Origin: Rhodococcus yunnanensis NBRC 103083
GTDB lineage: Bacteria; Actinomycetota; Actinomycetes; Mycobacteriales; Mycobacteriaceae
Reading direction: 5' to 3'
Length of the DNA: 64,000 nt
Assembly (NCBI RefSeq): GCF_001895005.1
Contig: NZ_BCXH01000004.1
Location: 186,001-250,000 of the forward strand
This document shows positions 1 through 8,495 of the stretch, piece after piece. The notes beneath the pieces were generated by a model. That model worked only from the letters and a program-made list of their open reading frames with translations, made no database searches and was not told the DNA's origin. Numbering within the stretch: position 1 is the first letter of the stretch; each line of letters starts with the position of its first letter. The translations under genes and the position numbers were made by a program.

Positions 1-16
1 CGGGCCGTTCGGCCGG

Positions 17-1159
17 CTACACGCCGATCAAATCTGCGATCCGACGGCGGTGTGAACGCGAGTCACCCTGTAGCGCTGCGTTTCCCATTGCGCGACGGAA
101 GTAGGAGTGCGCCGGGTGCTCCCAGGTGAAGCCGACACCGCCGTGTAGCTGGACTGCCTCGTGTGCCGCGTGGACGGCTGCATCGCTGCACACGGCCCCT
201 GCGACGGCGATCGCCACACGCGCGTCGTCGGGGTTCTCGTCGTATACGGCGGCGGCATAGCGGGCGGCCGATCGTGCACGCTCCAATTCGATCAACATGT
301 CGGCCAGGCGGTGTTTGACTGCCTGGAACGAGCCGATCGGACGGCCGAACTGGTGTCGTGTCTTCACGTAGTCCAGCGTCATCTGCAGCAGTGCGTCGGC
401 GATTCCTGTGTTCTCGCTCGCGATCGCGAGGGTCGCGATGTCTCGAAGTCGGGAAACGACGTCGGACGCCTCGGCGCCCGATGCGAGGATCGTTGCGGGG
501 GCCCGGGTGAACGTCAGATCGGCCTGACGTCTCGTGGGGTCGAGAACGGACCGATCGATGCTCGAGACGGCGTCGCTCTTCGGGACTGCGAAGAGAGCGG
601 TCTGCCCGTCGTGCTGGGCCGAGATCACCACCACGTCGGCGCCGCTGCCACCCACTACGTGCAACGCCTGGCCGTCGACCACCCAGTCGGAGTCGATTCG
701 GCCGGCCTGTAGATGATCCGAGTCGGCCGACAAGTCGCTGACCGCGGCGATGGAGTCACCGCCGAGGACGGAGTCGAGTAGTGGGAGGGAGTCATCGGTA
801 GTCGAGTGCATCAGTGCCTGGACTCCGAGTATCGCGGATTGATACACCGGTTCGGGTGTGAGGCTGCGTCCGCACTCCTCGAGGATGATTCCCATCTCCA
901 CCATCCCGTACCCGAGCCCTCCTCGATCCGCAGGTGCGGCGATGGTCGTCACGGACATGTCCTCGACGAGCCGTCGCCACAGTTCGGGCGAGTAGCCCGC
1001 CTCGGTCGAGGACACGGCTCGGATCTTCTCTATCGTCGAGTGCTTGTCCAGCGTGCCCCGCACCGCGTCGCGTAATCCGGCTTGCTCGTCTCCGGGGGTC
1101 ATCGCCGACGGTTCGGAGCGGGGCCACGGGGACTCGGGCGTCGTTGTCGAAATAGCCAT
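17..1159 (-). CDS. Acyl-CoA dehydrogenase family protein
   Basis: A 380-aa FAD-dependent acyl-CoA dehydrogenase, expected to introduce an alpha,beta double bond into an acyl-CoA ester in the cytoplasm. The length is normal for the family. The C-terminal half carries the family helices around RHQFGRPIG (about residue 270) and GGVGFTWEHP (340-349), the latter typical of actinobacterial FadE proteins, some of which work as heteromers. The N-terminal third is less conserved. The ATG at 1159 follows GGAG at short distance. It is divergent from the beta-oxidation-like genes that start at 1252, which supply the later steps, so a shared acyl-CoA pathway is likely. The substrate cannot be told from sequence; a cyclic or branched acyl-CoA is possible. 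Confidence 0.88.
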   Translation of the reverse strand: MAISTTTPESPWPRSEPSAMTPGDEQAGLRDAVRGTLDKHSTIEKIRAVSSTEAGYSPELWRRLVEDMSVTTIAAPADRGGLGYGMVEMGIILEECGRSLTPEPVYQSAILGVQALMHSTTDDSLPLLDSVLGGDSIAAVSDLSADSDHLQAGRIDSDWVVDGQALHVVGGSGADVVVISAQHDGQTALFAVPKSDAVSSIDRSVLDPTRRQADLTFTRAPATILASGAEASDVVSRLRDIATLAIASENTGIADALLQMTLDYVKTRHQFGRPIGSFQAVKHRLADMLIELERARSAARYAAAVYDENPDDARVAIAVAGAVCSDAAVHAAHEAVQLHGGVGFTWEHPAHSYFRRAMGNAALQGDSRSHRRRIADLIGV

Positions 1160-1234
1160 GTCACTCCATCTGAGTTGAGTTCAGTTCGTGTCTTGAACAG
1201 TAACCTGTCATACTCTCGACAAACATAGCCAATC

Positions 1235-1247
1235 TGAACTAAGTTCA
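1235..1247. promoter_or_regulatory. Perfect inverted repeat between divergent genes (candidate operator)
   Basis: TGAACT and AGTTCA are separated by one A, ending 4 bases before the ATG at 1252. A degenerate copy (10 of 13 positions) lies at 1171-1183, about 12 bases before the start codon of the opposite gene at 1159. A palindrome beside each divergent start suggests a repressor, of TetR type or similar, that controls both directions. No such regulator is encoded next to it. Confidence 0.5.
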
Positions 1248-1251
1248 ATTC

Positions 1252-1632
1252 ATGACCTTGAACATCACTGAGTACTACGCGACTCTGGACGAGGGCCGCT
1301 TGGATGACGCGGTTGCCCTGTTGGCCGAGGACGTCGAGTTCGCCATGATCTTGCCGACCGGCGCGAACAAGAAGACCGGGCGAGCAGCGATGTTGGAGTA
1401 TCTGCGCGGCCGTCCTCCGGTGGGGCGCAAGCACAGAATCCTTCGTGCAGCCGAGGATCGCGACCTTCAATTCGTCCACGGTGCGGTGACCGAAGGCGAC
1501 CGCACCACCGGATTCTTCGTCGGGGTGATGCATGTGGACGGACAAGGGCTGATCGACCGGTATCAGGTGTCGTTCGACTCCGAATTCTTCCTTGTTGCAG
1601 CTGATTCCACCACCGAAGGAGATCGAGTATGA
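1252..1632 (+). CDS. SnoaL-like / NTF2-fold protein
   Basis: A 126-aa protein with the pattern of the NTF2/SnoaL-like cone fold: an N-terminal helix (YYATLDEGRLDDAVALLAEDVEF) followed by alternating beta strands to the end. Members are small hydrolases, isomerases, dehydratases or ligand-binding proteins, so a specific reaction cannot be assigned. There is no Shine-Dalgarno sequence before the ATG: a palindrome ends 4 bases upstream, so the mRNA may be leaderless. It overlaps the next gene, a second SnoaL-like protein, by 4 bases (ATGA), so the two are probably made together and may form a heteromer. The acyl-CoA context suggests a hydratase or isomerase accessory, which is inference. Confidence 0.7.
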   Translation: MTLNITEYYATLDEGRLDDAVALLAEDVEFAMILPTGANKKTGRAAMLEYLRGRPPVGRKHRILRAAEDRDLQFVHGAVTEGDRTTGFFVGVMHVDGQGLIDRYQVSFDSEFFLVAADSTTEGDRV

Positions 1633-2003
1633 CGGATTCGGGCGCAACACCGACCCTTGCCCGCTGGTTCGAATACATGGATTCCGACGACCCGGACCGC
1701 GTACTGACCATGATCACCACGGACTTCCGGATGTCCGTGCAGTTCTCCAAGGGTCACGGCGCCGCAGCCGAATTCGTCGGCGACCGTGACGGACTCGTCG
1801 TCTATCTGGCCCAGCGCGAGAAGAGCACTCTCGTTCACCACATCGATTCGGGTGCATCGGACGGCAACCTCGAGCTGGTACTCGGCCGCACCACACGAGA
1901 CGACGCGTTCGAGGCCTCGTTCAATGCCACAGCGCAACTGGGCGACGAAGGGAAAGTTCGACGACTGCTCATCGCCAGAACCCCTGAAATCAACTTCGAC
2001 TGA
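1629..2003 (+). CDS. SnoaL-like / NTF2-fold protein, second copy
   Basis: A 124-aa protein beginning LARWFEYMDSDDPDRVLTMITTDF, the usual first helix of a SnoaL-like domain, followed by a beta-rich C-terminal half. The start ATG overlaps the stop of the preceding gene (ATGA), so translation is coupled. The two neighbours are similar in size and fold but clearly diverged, which suggests an old duplication or a two-subunit enzyme. The thiolase gene follows after 36 bases. The function is unknown; a role in modifying an acyl-CoA intermediate fits the neighbours. Confidence 0.7.
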   Translation: MTDSGATPTLARWFEYMDSDDPDRVLTMITTDFRMSVQFSKGHGAAAEFVGDRDGLVVYLAQREKSTLVHHIDSGASDGNLELVLGRTTRDDAFEASFNATAQLGDEGKVRRLLIARTPEINFD

Positions 2004-2039
2004 CCGTATTTCGATTTGTTCGGAAAGGAATCACTGGGC

Positions 2040-3251
2040 GTGAGCGAACAAGCATTGATCTTCGAGGCGATACGCACCCCTCGGGGCAAGCAGCGAAACG
2101 GCTCCCTGCACGGTGTCAAGCCCGTCGATCTGGTCACCGGGCTGATCGGGGAACTGCGGGTGCGGTTCCCCGATCTCGATCCGGCAGACATCGACGACGT
2201 CGTCCTCGGAGTCGTCACGCCGCTGGGGGAGCAGGGGGCGGTGATCGCACGTGCGGCGGCGCTGTCAGCCGGCCTACCCGAGTCGGTGCCCGGTACCCAG
2301 ATCAACCGGTTCTGTGCGTCGGGACTCGAAGCCACCAACCTTGCAGCCGCCAAAATTGCATCCGGATGGGATGAATTGGTCATCGCCGGCGGTGTGGAGT
2401 CGATGTCGCGAGTTCCGATGGGTGGTGACGGCGGCGCATTGTTCACCGACCCCGCCACGACCTACGACCTCTACATCACCCCTCAGGGCATCGGGGCGGA
2501 TCTCATCGCGACCGTCGAAGGTTTTTCTCGTGGTGACGTCGACCGATATGCCGCGCAGTCGCAAGAGCGAGCCGAAGCTGCTTGGAGCGCAGGCTATTTT
2601 GCTAAATCGGTGGTCCCGGTCAAGGACTTCAACGGCGTCACGTTGCTCGATCACGACGAGCACCGCCGACCCGGCAGTACGGTGGACGGTCTCGGAAAAC
2701 TACGGCCTGCATTCGCCGCGATGGCTGCTACCACCGGATTCGACGACGTCGCATTGCAGAAGTATGTCGACATCGAGCGAATCGACCACGTACATACCGG
2801 TGGCAACTCATCGGGGATCGTCGACGGTGCGGCGTTGGTACTGCTGGGCAGTGCTGCCGCGGGGCAGCGCAGCGGGCTGATCCCACGCGGGCGTGTTGTC
2901 GCCACCGCCCAGGTCGGCAGCGAACCGACGATCATGCTCACCGGACCTACGCCCGCGACGGTCGCCGTCCTGAAGAAGGCAGGCCTGACCGTAGCGGACA
3001 TCGATGTGTTCGAGCTGAACGAGGCCTTCGCCTCCGTGGTGCTCAAGTGGATGAAAGATCTCGACATCCCGAACGAGAAGACCAACGTCAACGGCGGAGC
3101 GATCGCGATGGGTCATCCCCTCGGGGCTACCGGCGCGATGCTCGTCGGCACGGTACTGGACGAACTCGAACGAACGCAGGGCCGCTTCGGTCTGATCACT
3201 CTGTGTATCGGTGGCGGTATGGGAGTGGCCACCATCATCGAACGCATCTGA
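2040..3251 (+). CDS. Acetyl-CoA C-acyltransferase (thiolase)
   Basis: A 403-aa thiolase for the final CoA-dependent cleavage of a 3-ketoacyl-CoA. The catalytic set is intact: nucleophile Cys92 in [10 protein letters not shown], His359 in [15 protein letters not shown] and Cys389 in CIGGGMG near the C-terminus. Length is normal. An upstream TTG (2016) keeps the frame open, but GTG 2040 is preferred because GGAAAGGAA lies 9 bases before it and the protein then starts in the usual way ([13 protein letters not shown]). It lies between the SnoaL-like pair and the fused FadB/FadJ-type gene, so this operon carries hydration, oxidation and thiolysis in order. Confidence 0.93.
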   Translation: MSEQALIFEAIRTPRGKQRNGSLHGVKPVDLVTGLIGELRVRFPDLDPADIDDVVLGVVTPLGEQGAVIARAAALSAGLPESVPGTQINRFCASGLEATNLAAAKIASGWDELVIAGGVESMSRVPMGGDGGALFTDPATTYDLYITPQGIGADLIATVEGFSRGDVDRYAAQSQERAEAAWSAGYFAKSVVPVKDFNGVTLLDHDEHRRPGSTVDGLGKLRPAFAAMAATTGFDDVALQKYVDIERIDHVHTGGNSSGIVDGAALVLLGSAAAGQRSGLIPRGRVVATAQVGSEPTIMLTGPTPATVAVLKKAGLTVADIDVFELNEAFASVVLKWMKDLDIPNEKTNVNGGAIAMGHPLGATGAMLVGTVLDELERTQGRFGLITLCIGGGMGVATIIERI

Positions 3252-3308
3252 CCGGAACCCGTCGAAACACCACAGAAGTCGAATCCTCGAGAACGGTTGC
3301 GAAAGAGA

Positions 3309-5522
3309 ATGACCGACAACATGATCCGATGGAATCATGGCGCCGACGGCGTCGTGGTTCTCACGATGGACGACCCGGGCAAGGGCGCCAACACGATGAA
3401 CGACCTCTATATCGCGTCCATGGCGGCCACGGTGACTCGGCTCGAAGCAGAGAAGGAGACGATCACCGGTGTCGTCGTGACATCGGCTAAAAAATCGTTC
3501 TTCGCGGGCGGAGACCTGAAAGACATGATCGCCGAGCACCCCGGCGTCGACAAGCTCGAGATCGCAGCCCGATTGACGGACCGAATCAACGGAATCAAGA
3601 AGGTACTGCGCCGACTCGAACTACTCGGCAAGCCGGTCGTGGCGGCACTCAACGGGGCAGCACTCGGCGGTGGGTTCGAGATCGCACTGCACACCCACCA
3701 TCGGATCGCGGCCGATGTGCGCGGAAATCAGGTGGGCCTGCCCGAGGCGACGCTCGGGCTGTTGCCGGGTGGCGGTGGAACCGTGCGGACGGTGCGGATG
3801 CTCGGTCTGCACGATGCCCTGTCCACCGTGCTTCTGAAGGGGCAGCGTCATACCATCTCTGCGGCAGTCGATCTGGGACTGATAGACGATACCGTCGACA
3901 GCGTCGAGGAGCTGATCCCGGCCGCCAAGGCGTGGATCGCCGAACACGCCGATGCCGCCCAGCCGTGGGATTCGAAGGGTTTCTCCATCCCAGGCGGCGC
4001 ACCCACCGACCCTGCCATTGCGCAGAACCTGTTGGTGACGACCGGGCTGCTGCGCAAGCAGCACCGTGGAGCCCCAGCGCCCGCGGCGCGCGCCATCGTC
4101 GCGGCCGCAGTCGAGGGCGCCTATGTCGACGTCGACACGGCGGACGAGATCGAGACACGCTACTTCGTCTCACTCGTCACCGGACAGGTCGCGCAGAACA
4201 TGATCAAAGCGCTGTTCTTCGACCTGGAGTCGATCAAGCGAGGCGAGTCAAGACCAACGGGGTACCAGAAATTCACCGCCAAGAAGGTCGGGATCATCGG
4301 GGCGGGCATGATGGGCGCGGCGATCGCCTATGTATGCGCCGAGGCAGGAATCGATGTCGTACTACGAGATGTCGATCTCGATGCTGCGTTGCGCGGCAAG
4401 AGGTATGCGGAAAAGGTGCAGACGCGTGCCCTGAACCAGGGACGGACCACCGAGGATCGGTCGGCAGCCCTCCTCGGGCGCATCCACGCCACCGCGGACG
4501 CCGCTGATTTCGTCGGTGTCGACCTCGTCGTCGAAGCTGCCTACGAATCGGTCGAGGTCAAGCATCAGGTGTTCCAGGAGATCGAGAACATCGTCGAACC
4601 GGATGCCGTGCTCGGATCCAATACCTCACAACTGCCCATCGGTATCCTGGCCGACGGCGTTGTCCGTACCGAGGATTTCATCGGAATTCACTTCTTCTCA
4701 CCGGCCGAGAAGATGCCGCTGGTCGAGATCATCCGCGGCGCGAAGACCTCGGATGCTGTGGTAGCCAAAGTGATCGACTTCGTGTTCCAGATCGGCAAGA
4801 CACCGATCGTGGTCAACGACAGCCGCGGCTTCTTCACCTCCCGCGTCATCGGAGCCTTCCTCGACGAGGCGCTGGCCGCGGTAGGCGAGGGCGTGAATCC
4901 GATCTTCATCGAGCAAGCGGGCGCGCAAGCAGGATATCCGACGCCGCCACTTCGATTGATGGATCAGGTCACTCTGACTCTCTCGCAGAAGATCCGCAAG
5001 GAGAACCAGCGGGCCCTGATCGCCGAAGGCAAGGATATTCGCCACCACGGATCGAACGCGGTGATGGACACGATGGTCGGCGAGTTGTCGCGGCCGGGCC
5101 GTGCAGGTGGCGGCGGCTTCTACTCCTACGACGACGCTGGCAGAAGAACCGGAATCTGGCCCGGTCTGCGCGACGCCTTTGCATCGGGAACCACGCGAAT
5201 TCCCTTCGTGGACATGCAGGAACGAATGCTGTTCGCCGAAGCCATCGAGACCGTCAGATGTTTCGACGAGGGTGTCGTGACCAGCGTCGCCGAAGCCAAC
5301 ATCGGATCGCTTCTCGGGATCGGGTTTCCGTCGTGGACAGGTGGTGCGGTTCGGTACATCGACCAGTACGACGGCGGACTTCAAGGCTTCGTCGACCGTG
5401 CGCGAGATCTCGCCTCGAAATACGGCTCGCACTTCGAGCCGCCACGCTCGCTCGTGGACCAAGCAGCTCGTGGAGATCGAACTTTTTCACTCACACACCG
5501 GAGCATCTCGAACCAGCAGTGA
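3309..5522 (+). CDS. Fused enoyl-CoA hydratase / 3-hydroxyacyl-CoA dehydrogenase (FadJ-type)
   Basis: A protein of about 737 aa that hydrates an enoyl-CoA and oxidises the resulting 3-hydroxyacyl-CoA with NAD. The N-terminal crotonase domain shows the oxyanion-hole region FFAGGDLKDM (about 64-73), GGGFEIALHTHHRIA and LPEATLGLLPGGGG. The dehydrogenase domain starts near residue 322 with the NAD loop VGIIGAGMMGAAIA and carries the catalytic His in HFFSPAEKMPLVEII. A helical C-terminal region completes the usual fusion. ATG 3309 (MTDNMIRW) matches family N-termini; TTG 3297 and ATG 3321 are alternatives. Its last codons and stop lie inside a 16-bp tandem duplication. Confidence 0.92.
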   Translation: MTDNMIRWNHGADGVVVLTMDDPGKGANTMNDLYIASMAATVTRLEAEKETITGVVVTSAKKSFFAGGDLKDMIAEHPGVDKLEIAARLTDRINGIKKVLRRLELLGKPVVAALNGAALGGGFEIALHTHHRIAADVRGNQVGLPEATLGLLPGGGGTVRTVRMLGLHDALSTVLLKGQRHTISAAVDLGLIDDTVDSVEELIPAAKAWIAEHADAAQPWDSKGFSIPGGAPTDPAIAQNLLVTTGLLRKQHRGAPAPAARAIVAAAVEGAYVDVDTADEIETRYFVSLVTGQVAQNMIKALFFDLESIKRGESRPTGYQKFTAKKVGIIGAGMMGAAIAYVCAEAGIDVVLRDVDLDAALRGKRYAEKVQTRALNQGRTTEDRSAALLGRIHATADAADFVGVDLVVEAAYESVEVKHQVFQEIENIVEPDAVLGSNTSQLPIGILADGVVRTEDFIGIHFFSPAEKMPLVEIIRGAKTSDAVVAKVIDFVFQIGKTPIVVNDSRGFFTSRVIGAFLDEALAAVGEGVNPIFIEQAGAQAGYPTPPLRLMDQVTLTLSQKIRKENQRALIAEGKDIRHHGSNAVMDTMVGELSRPGRAGGGGFYSYDDAGRRTGIWPGLRDAFASGTTRIPFVDMQERMLFAEAIETVRCFDEGVVTSVAEANIGSLLGIGFPSWTGGAVRYIDQYDGGLQGFVDRARDLASKYGSHFEPPRSLVDQAARGDRTFSLTHRSISNQQ

Positions 5523-5554
5523 CTCGAACCAGCAGTGACTCCATCTGCAGTGAT
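5508..5554 (+). repeat. 16-bp tandem duplication over the stop codon of the FadJ-type gene
   Basis: TCGAACCAGCAGTGAC occurs twice in perfect tandem (5508-5523 and 5524-5539), followed by a shorter degenerate third copy (5540-5554). The first copy contains the last codons and the TGA stop of the upstream gene. It looks like a recent slippage duplication. It may affect spacing to the gene at 5592 but shows no palindromic structure. Confidence 0.75.
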
Positions 5555-5591
5555 TCGACAGCGCACACCGACGACGATACGGAGTACAACG

Positions 5592-6635
5592 ATGGGTTCA
5601 TCCTGGATTCGCGCGACCGCGGTGACACTTGCCGTCGGACTCGCCGTCACAGTATGCAGTAGCGGCGGGTCCGATTCTGCGTCGGGTCCGGTGGACGGGA
5701 CGTGGGACGACATCGTCGCGGCCGCGATCGACGAGGGCAGCGTCCACCTGTATTCCACTCAGCATCCCGAAAACCTTGCGGCATTGGAGGTTGCATTCGA
5801 GACACGCTATCCGGACATCGATCTCGAATTCACCCGGGGGAGTGACGTCGAGTTGAATCCGCGAGTCGAGACCGAGGCCAGGACCGGCAAGGGGATTGCC
5901 GACGTGCACATGCTCTCGGATCCGGCATGGACGGCGGCGGCTGCCGAGTCCGGACAGTATTCGACCGAAGTAGTCGGCCCCGCGTTCGACAGTGCAGAGT
6001 ACGACCGTGAGGCCGCCGTCCTGTCCGATCGGTTCTTTCTGACCAGCGCAGCGGTGTTCGCCCTCGGCTGGAACACCGACTCGGTGCCCGGCGGGTTGTC
6101 CTCGCCGAGCGACCTGCTGGACCCACAGTTGAAAGGACGTATCGGCATCGTGAATCCGGCGGGATTTGCCGCGGTCGTCGACGAGTATAAATTCTTCGAC
6201 GAGAACTGGGCAGGCGGTAACTTCAACGACAAGCTCGCCGAACTCGAACCGCGTGTGTATCCAGGTGCTCTGGCCGTGGTGCAGGCACTGGTGTCGGGTG
6301 AGATCGTCGCGTCGCCGATGGTTCCGCCGTTGGTCCGCGAGGAAAGTGCCGGCGCTCCGGTGGGATGGGTTCTGCCCGAACCTGCCTGGGGGACACCGTG
6401 GTACTCGCATGTACTTCGGTCAGCGCCGCACCCCAACGCGGCACAGGTTCTAGCGGACTTCATGGTGACCGACGCCGGTCAGGCAGCGCTGTCCACGGGG
6501 TACGGAAGCGCGCTGGAAGGGACCCCGAATTCCGTGGCCTCGGCTCGCGATATCGAGCTGCCCGACACCACGAATCTCACATCCGATGGATTGGCTCGAT
6601 ATCAACAGCAGTGGGAACAGCTGTTCCTCGACTGA
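5592..6635 (+). CDS. Extracellular solute-binding protein (lipoprotein), orphan
   Basis: A protein of about 347 aa, a periplasmic-binding-protein-like receptor of the type used by iron/thiamine/polyamine-like ABC importers, here tethered outside the membrane. The N-terminus is a basic start, a hydrophobic run and a cysteine followed by SSGGSDS. The lipobox is degenerate (VTVC, with Val where Gly, Ala or Ser is usual). The mature part starts with the family pattern ending VHLYSTQHPENLAALEVAFE and keeps the two-lobe length. ATG 5592 has GGAG 7 bases upstream. No permease or ATPase gene is adjacent, so it either uses another transporter or acts as a sensor. It lies in the same direction as the beta-oxidation genes and probably serves their substrate. 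Confidence 0.8.
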   Translation: MGSSWIRATAVTLAVGLAVTVCSSGGSDSASGPVDGTWDDIVAAAIDEGSVHLYSTQHPENLAALEVAFETRYPDIDLEFTRGSDVELNPRVETEARTGKGIADVHMLSDPAWTAAAAESGQYSTEVVGPAFDSAEYDREAAVLSDRFFLTSAAVFALGWNTDSVPGGLSSPSDLLDPQLKGRIGIVNPAGFAAVVDEYKFFDENWAGGNFNDKLAELEPRVYPGALAVVQALVSGEIVASPMVPPLVREESAGAPVGWVLPEPAWGTPWYSHVLRSAPHPNAAQVLADFMVTDAGQAALSTGYGSALEGTPNSVASARDIELPDTTNLTSDGLARYQQQWEQLFLD

Positions 6636-6704
6636 CACACGATCCTTGGATCACCGGTCCTCGATGAGATCCTGTACTCGACAACAGATTGGCGGAAACA
6701 GACG

Positions 6705-7400
6705 ATGTCCTACCTACTGGTGCACGGAGCAGGCATGGGTGCGTCGTGTTGGGATCGGTTGATCCCGGCACTCGACGCGCAGACTGTGGCCGTAGACCTA
6801 CCGGGTCGTGGCCGACGGCAGGACCTGGATCTTCGCACCGTGACGCTCGACGACTGCGCAGCCGCGATCATCGCCGATGTTCGCGCGGCGCAGATGACGG
6901 ATATCGTCGTCGTTGCGCATTCGTTCGCAGGTGTCTCGGTACCTCGGGTGCTCGAGGAACTTTCCGAGGTGATCCGGCATGTCGTGTTCCTGTCCGCGGT
7001 GGTGCCCCCGGACGGCACCCGAGTGCTCGATCAGATCGATGAAAGCGTGAGAGGCGCTGTCGAGGAGTCGATTTCGAGCGGTCTCTACAGCCAGGAGCGC
7101 GGTGCAGCCCAGTCGATACTGTGCAACGACATGGACGACGACCAGACCAACTGGACTCTGGACCGAATCGTCGACGATGCTGCGTCCCTTCTCGTCGAGA
7201 AGGTCGATCTGTCGGGTCTTTCGGTGCCCGTCGACAGGACGTACATACGACTCACCCGTGATGTGTGCTACCCCGACGAACTGCAGCAGCGGTCCGCAGC
7301 TCTGGTCGGTGGTCGGACCCGAGAACTCGACACCGGGCACATGGCCATGGTGTCGAATCCCAGCGGGTTAGCGCAGATCTTGACGGAACTGCATTCCTGA
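6705..7400 (+). CDS. Alpha/beta hydrolase (methylesterase / hydroxynitrile-lyase-like)
   Basis: A 231-aa alpha/beta hydrolase fold protein. It shows the oxyanion-hole segment LVHGAGMGASCW at the start, a nucleophile Ser73 in VAHSFAG and a C-terminal His in LDTGHMAMVSNP. The compact size and the AHSFAG/TGHMAM motifs resemble the plant-type esterase and hydroxynitrile lyase subfamily, also common in actinobacteria. It may hydrolyse a methyl or other simple ester, but the substrate is not evident. GGCGG upstream of the ATG is a plausible ribosome site. It ends 6 bases from the convergent hydrolase at 7406-8296. Confidence 0.82.
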   Translation: MSYLLVHGAGMGASCWDRLIPALDAQTVAVDLPGRGRRQDLDLRTVTLDDCAAAIIADVRAAQMTDIVVVAHSFAGVSVPRVLEELSEVIRHVVFLSAVVPPDGTRVLDQIDESVRGAVEESISSGLYSQERGAAQSILCNDMDDDQTNWTLDRIVDDAASLLVEKVDLSGLSVPVDRTYIRLTRDVCYPDELQQRSAALVGGRTRELDTGHMAMVSNPSGLAQILTELHS

Positions 7401-7405
7401 TCGCG

Positions 7406-8296
7406 TCAGACCGAGAGCGAGTTCGGTCGCGAGATCTGCTCCGGAGCAGCGAGTTTCGGGTCGGAGATGAAACCGATGATCGACTCGGCAAAAGGTGCGG
7501 GGTTCTCGAAGAAGGGGAAATGAGCGCCGCCCTCGGCTTCGGTGAACTTCCTGAACTGTGCGCCGGTGATGTGGTCCTTGGTCCAGACCTGGGATTCGGG
7601 GGCAACGTGACTGACTTCGCCCGCGATGACCAACGTCGGCACGTCGATCGTCGGGAGGATGTCGCGCCAGTCCTGCATGATGTGGTCGAACAACAGACGT
7701 GCGCCCCACGCAGCTGGCAGCTTGAGGTTCTCGTTGTACATCCACTCGAGGTCGTCGGCGGGGATGTTCGGAGTGAGCATCGAGACAAGAAAGGCGTGGC
7801 GGGCGGTGGGCCCGTCCGGGCCTGCAACTGCTGAGGCGAACTGTGCTGCCCCTTCGAAATCGAGAATGGCGCCCGCTTCCTGTGCATCCTTCGGCGTCAT
7901 CCAGGGCAGCACTGCGCAGGCGCTCGGCTGATCCACGATCACGAACTTCTCGAACTTGGACGAACCGTGCGAATCGAGGTAACTCCACAGGACCGAGACA
8001 CCCATGGAGTGGCCGAGGAACGTTGCCGTCTCCACACCGAGGTATTCGAGCAGTTCGTGCAGGTCCGCTGCGAGTCGGGCGATACGCGCACCTGTGGCAG
8101 GTTTGCTCGACTCACCATGGCCGCGTTGATCGAAACTGATCACTCGCGCAGAGGGGGCGAGCAGCGGAATGACTCGATCGAACATCGCACGGGACTGCGA
8201 CCAGCCGTGCAGCATGACAAGTACGCGCCCGGATTCGACTGGTCCGGTGTCTCGGACGTCCAGTACGGCGCCGTCGCTTGTGGTGAAAGTGCTCAT
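7406..8296 (-). CDS. Alpha/beta hydrolase
   Basis: A 296-aa alpha/beta hydrolase. The features are the HGWSQS oxyanion loop, DQRGHGES, nucleophile Ser97 in FLGHSMG and a late catalytic His in EGGAHFPFFENP. This arrangement is typical of meta-cleavage-product hydrolase, lactonase and haloperoxidase-like enzymes; the reaction is unknown. The frame is open up to 8311, but ATG 8296 has a strong GGAGGATCG upstream. About 140 bases upstream lies a 15-bp motif (8430-8444) that recurs inverted before the neighbouring PucR-type gene, suggesting that the regulator controls both. Confidence 0.85.
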   Translation of the reverse strand: MSTFTTSDGAVLDVRDTGPVESGRVLVMLHGWSQSRAMFDRVIPLLAPSARVISFDQRGHGESSKPATGARIARLAADLHELLEYLGVETATFLGHSMGVSVLWSYLDSHGSSKFEKFVIVDQPSACAVLPWMTPKDAQEAGAILDFEGAAQFASAVAGPDGPTARHAFLVSMLTPNIPADDLEWMYNENLKLPAAWGARLLFDHIMQDWRDILPTIDVPTLVIAGEVSHVAPESQVWTKDHITGAQFRKFTEAEGGAHFPFFENPAPFAESIIGFISDPKLAAPEQISRPNSLSV

Positions 8297-8429
8297 GGGT
8301 CGATCCTCCATCGTGTGTGAGCGCGGTGCTGCCGGAGCAGTTCGACGCGATGCGGCTTACGTCCGATTATTGCTCCGCAGTGACACCGGTCACCACGGTC
8401 GAACGTCGCAAAGGTCGTCTCATTTTTCA

Positions 8430-8444
8430 ACGTTTCGTAGAAAA
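8430..8444. promoter_or_regulatory. Shared 15-bp motif, copy 1 (candidate PucR site)
   Basis: ACGTTTCGTAGAAAA lies in the 184-bp gap between the hydrolase start (8296) and the end of the PucR-type gene (8496). The exact reverse complement occurs at 9746-9760, just upstream of that regulator's own start. A 15-base exact match confined to the two control regions of neighbouring genes is unlikely by chance. The rest of the gap shows no other feature. Confidence 0.5.
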
Positions 8445-8495
8445 CTGCTGGTGAGAGCACTGGATCCGATGCTTGCCGCCGCAGAGAAGCGACAG

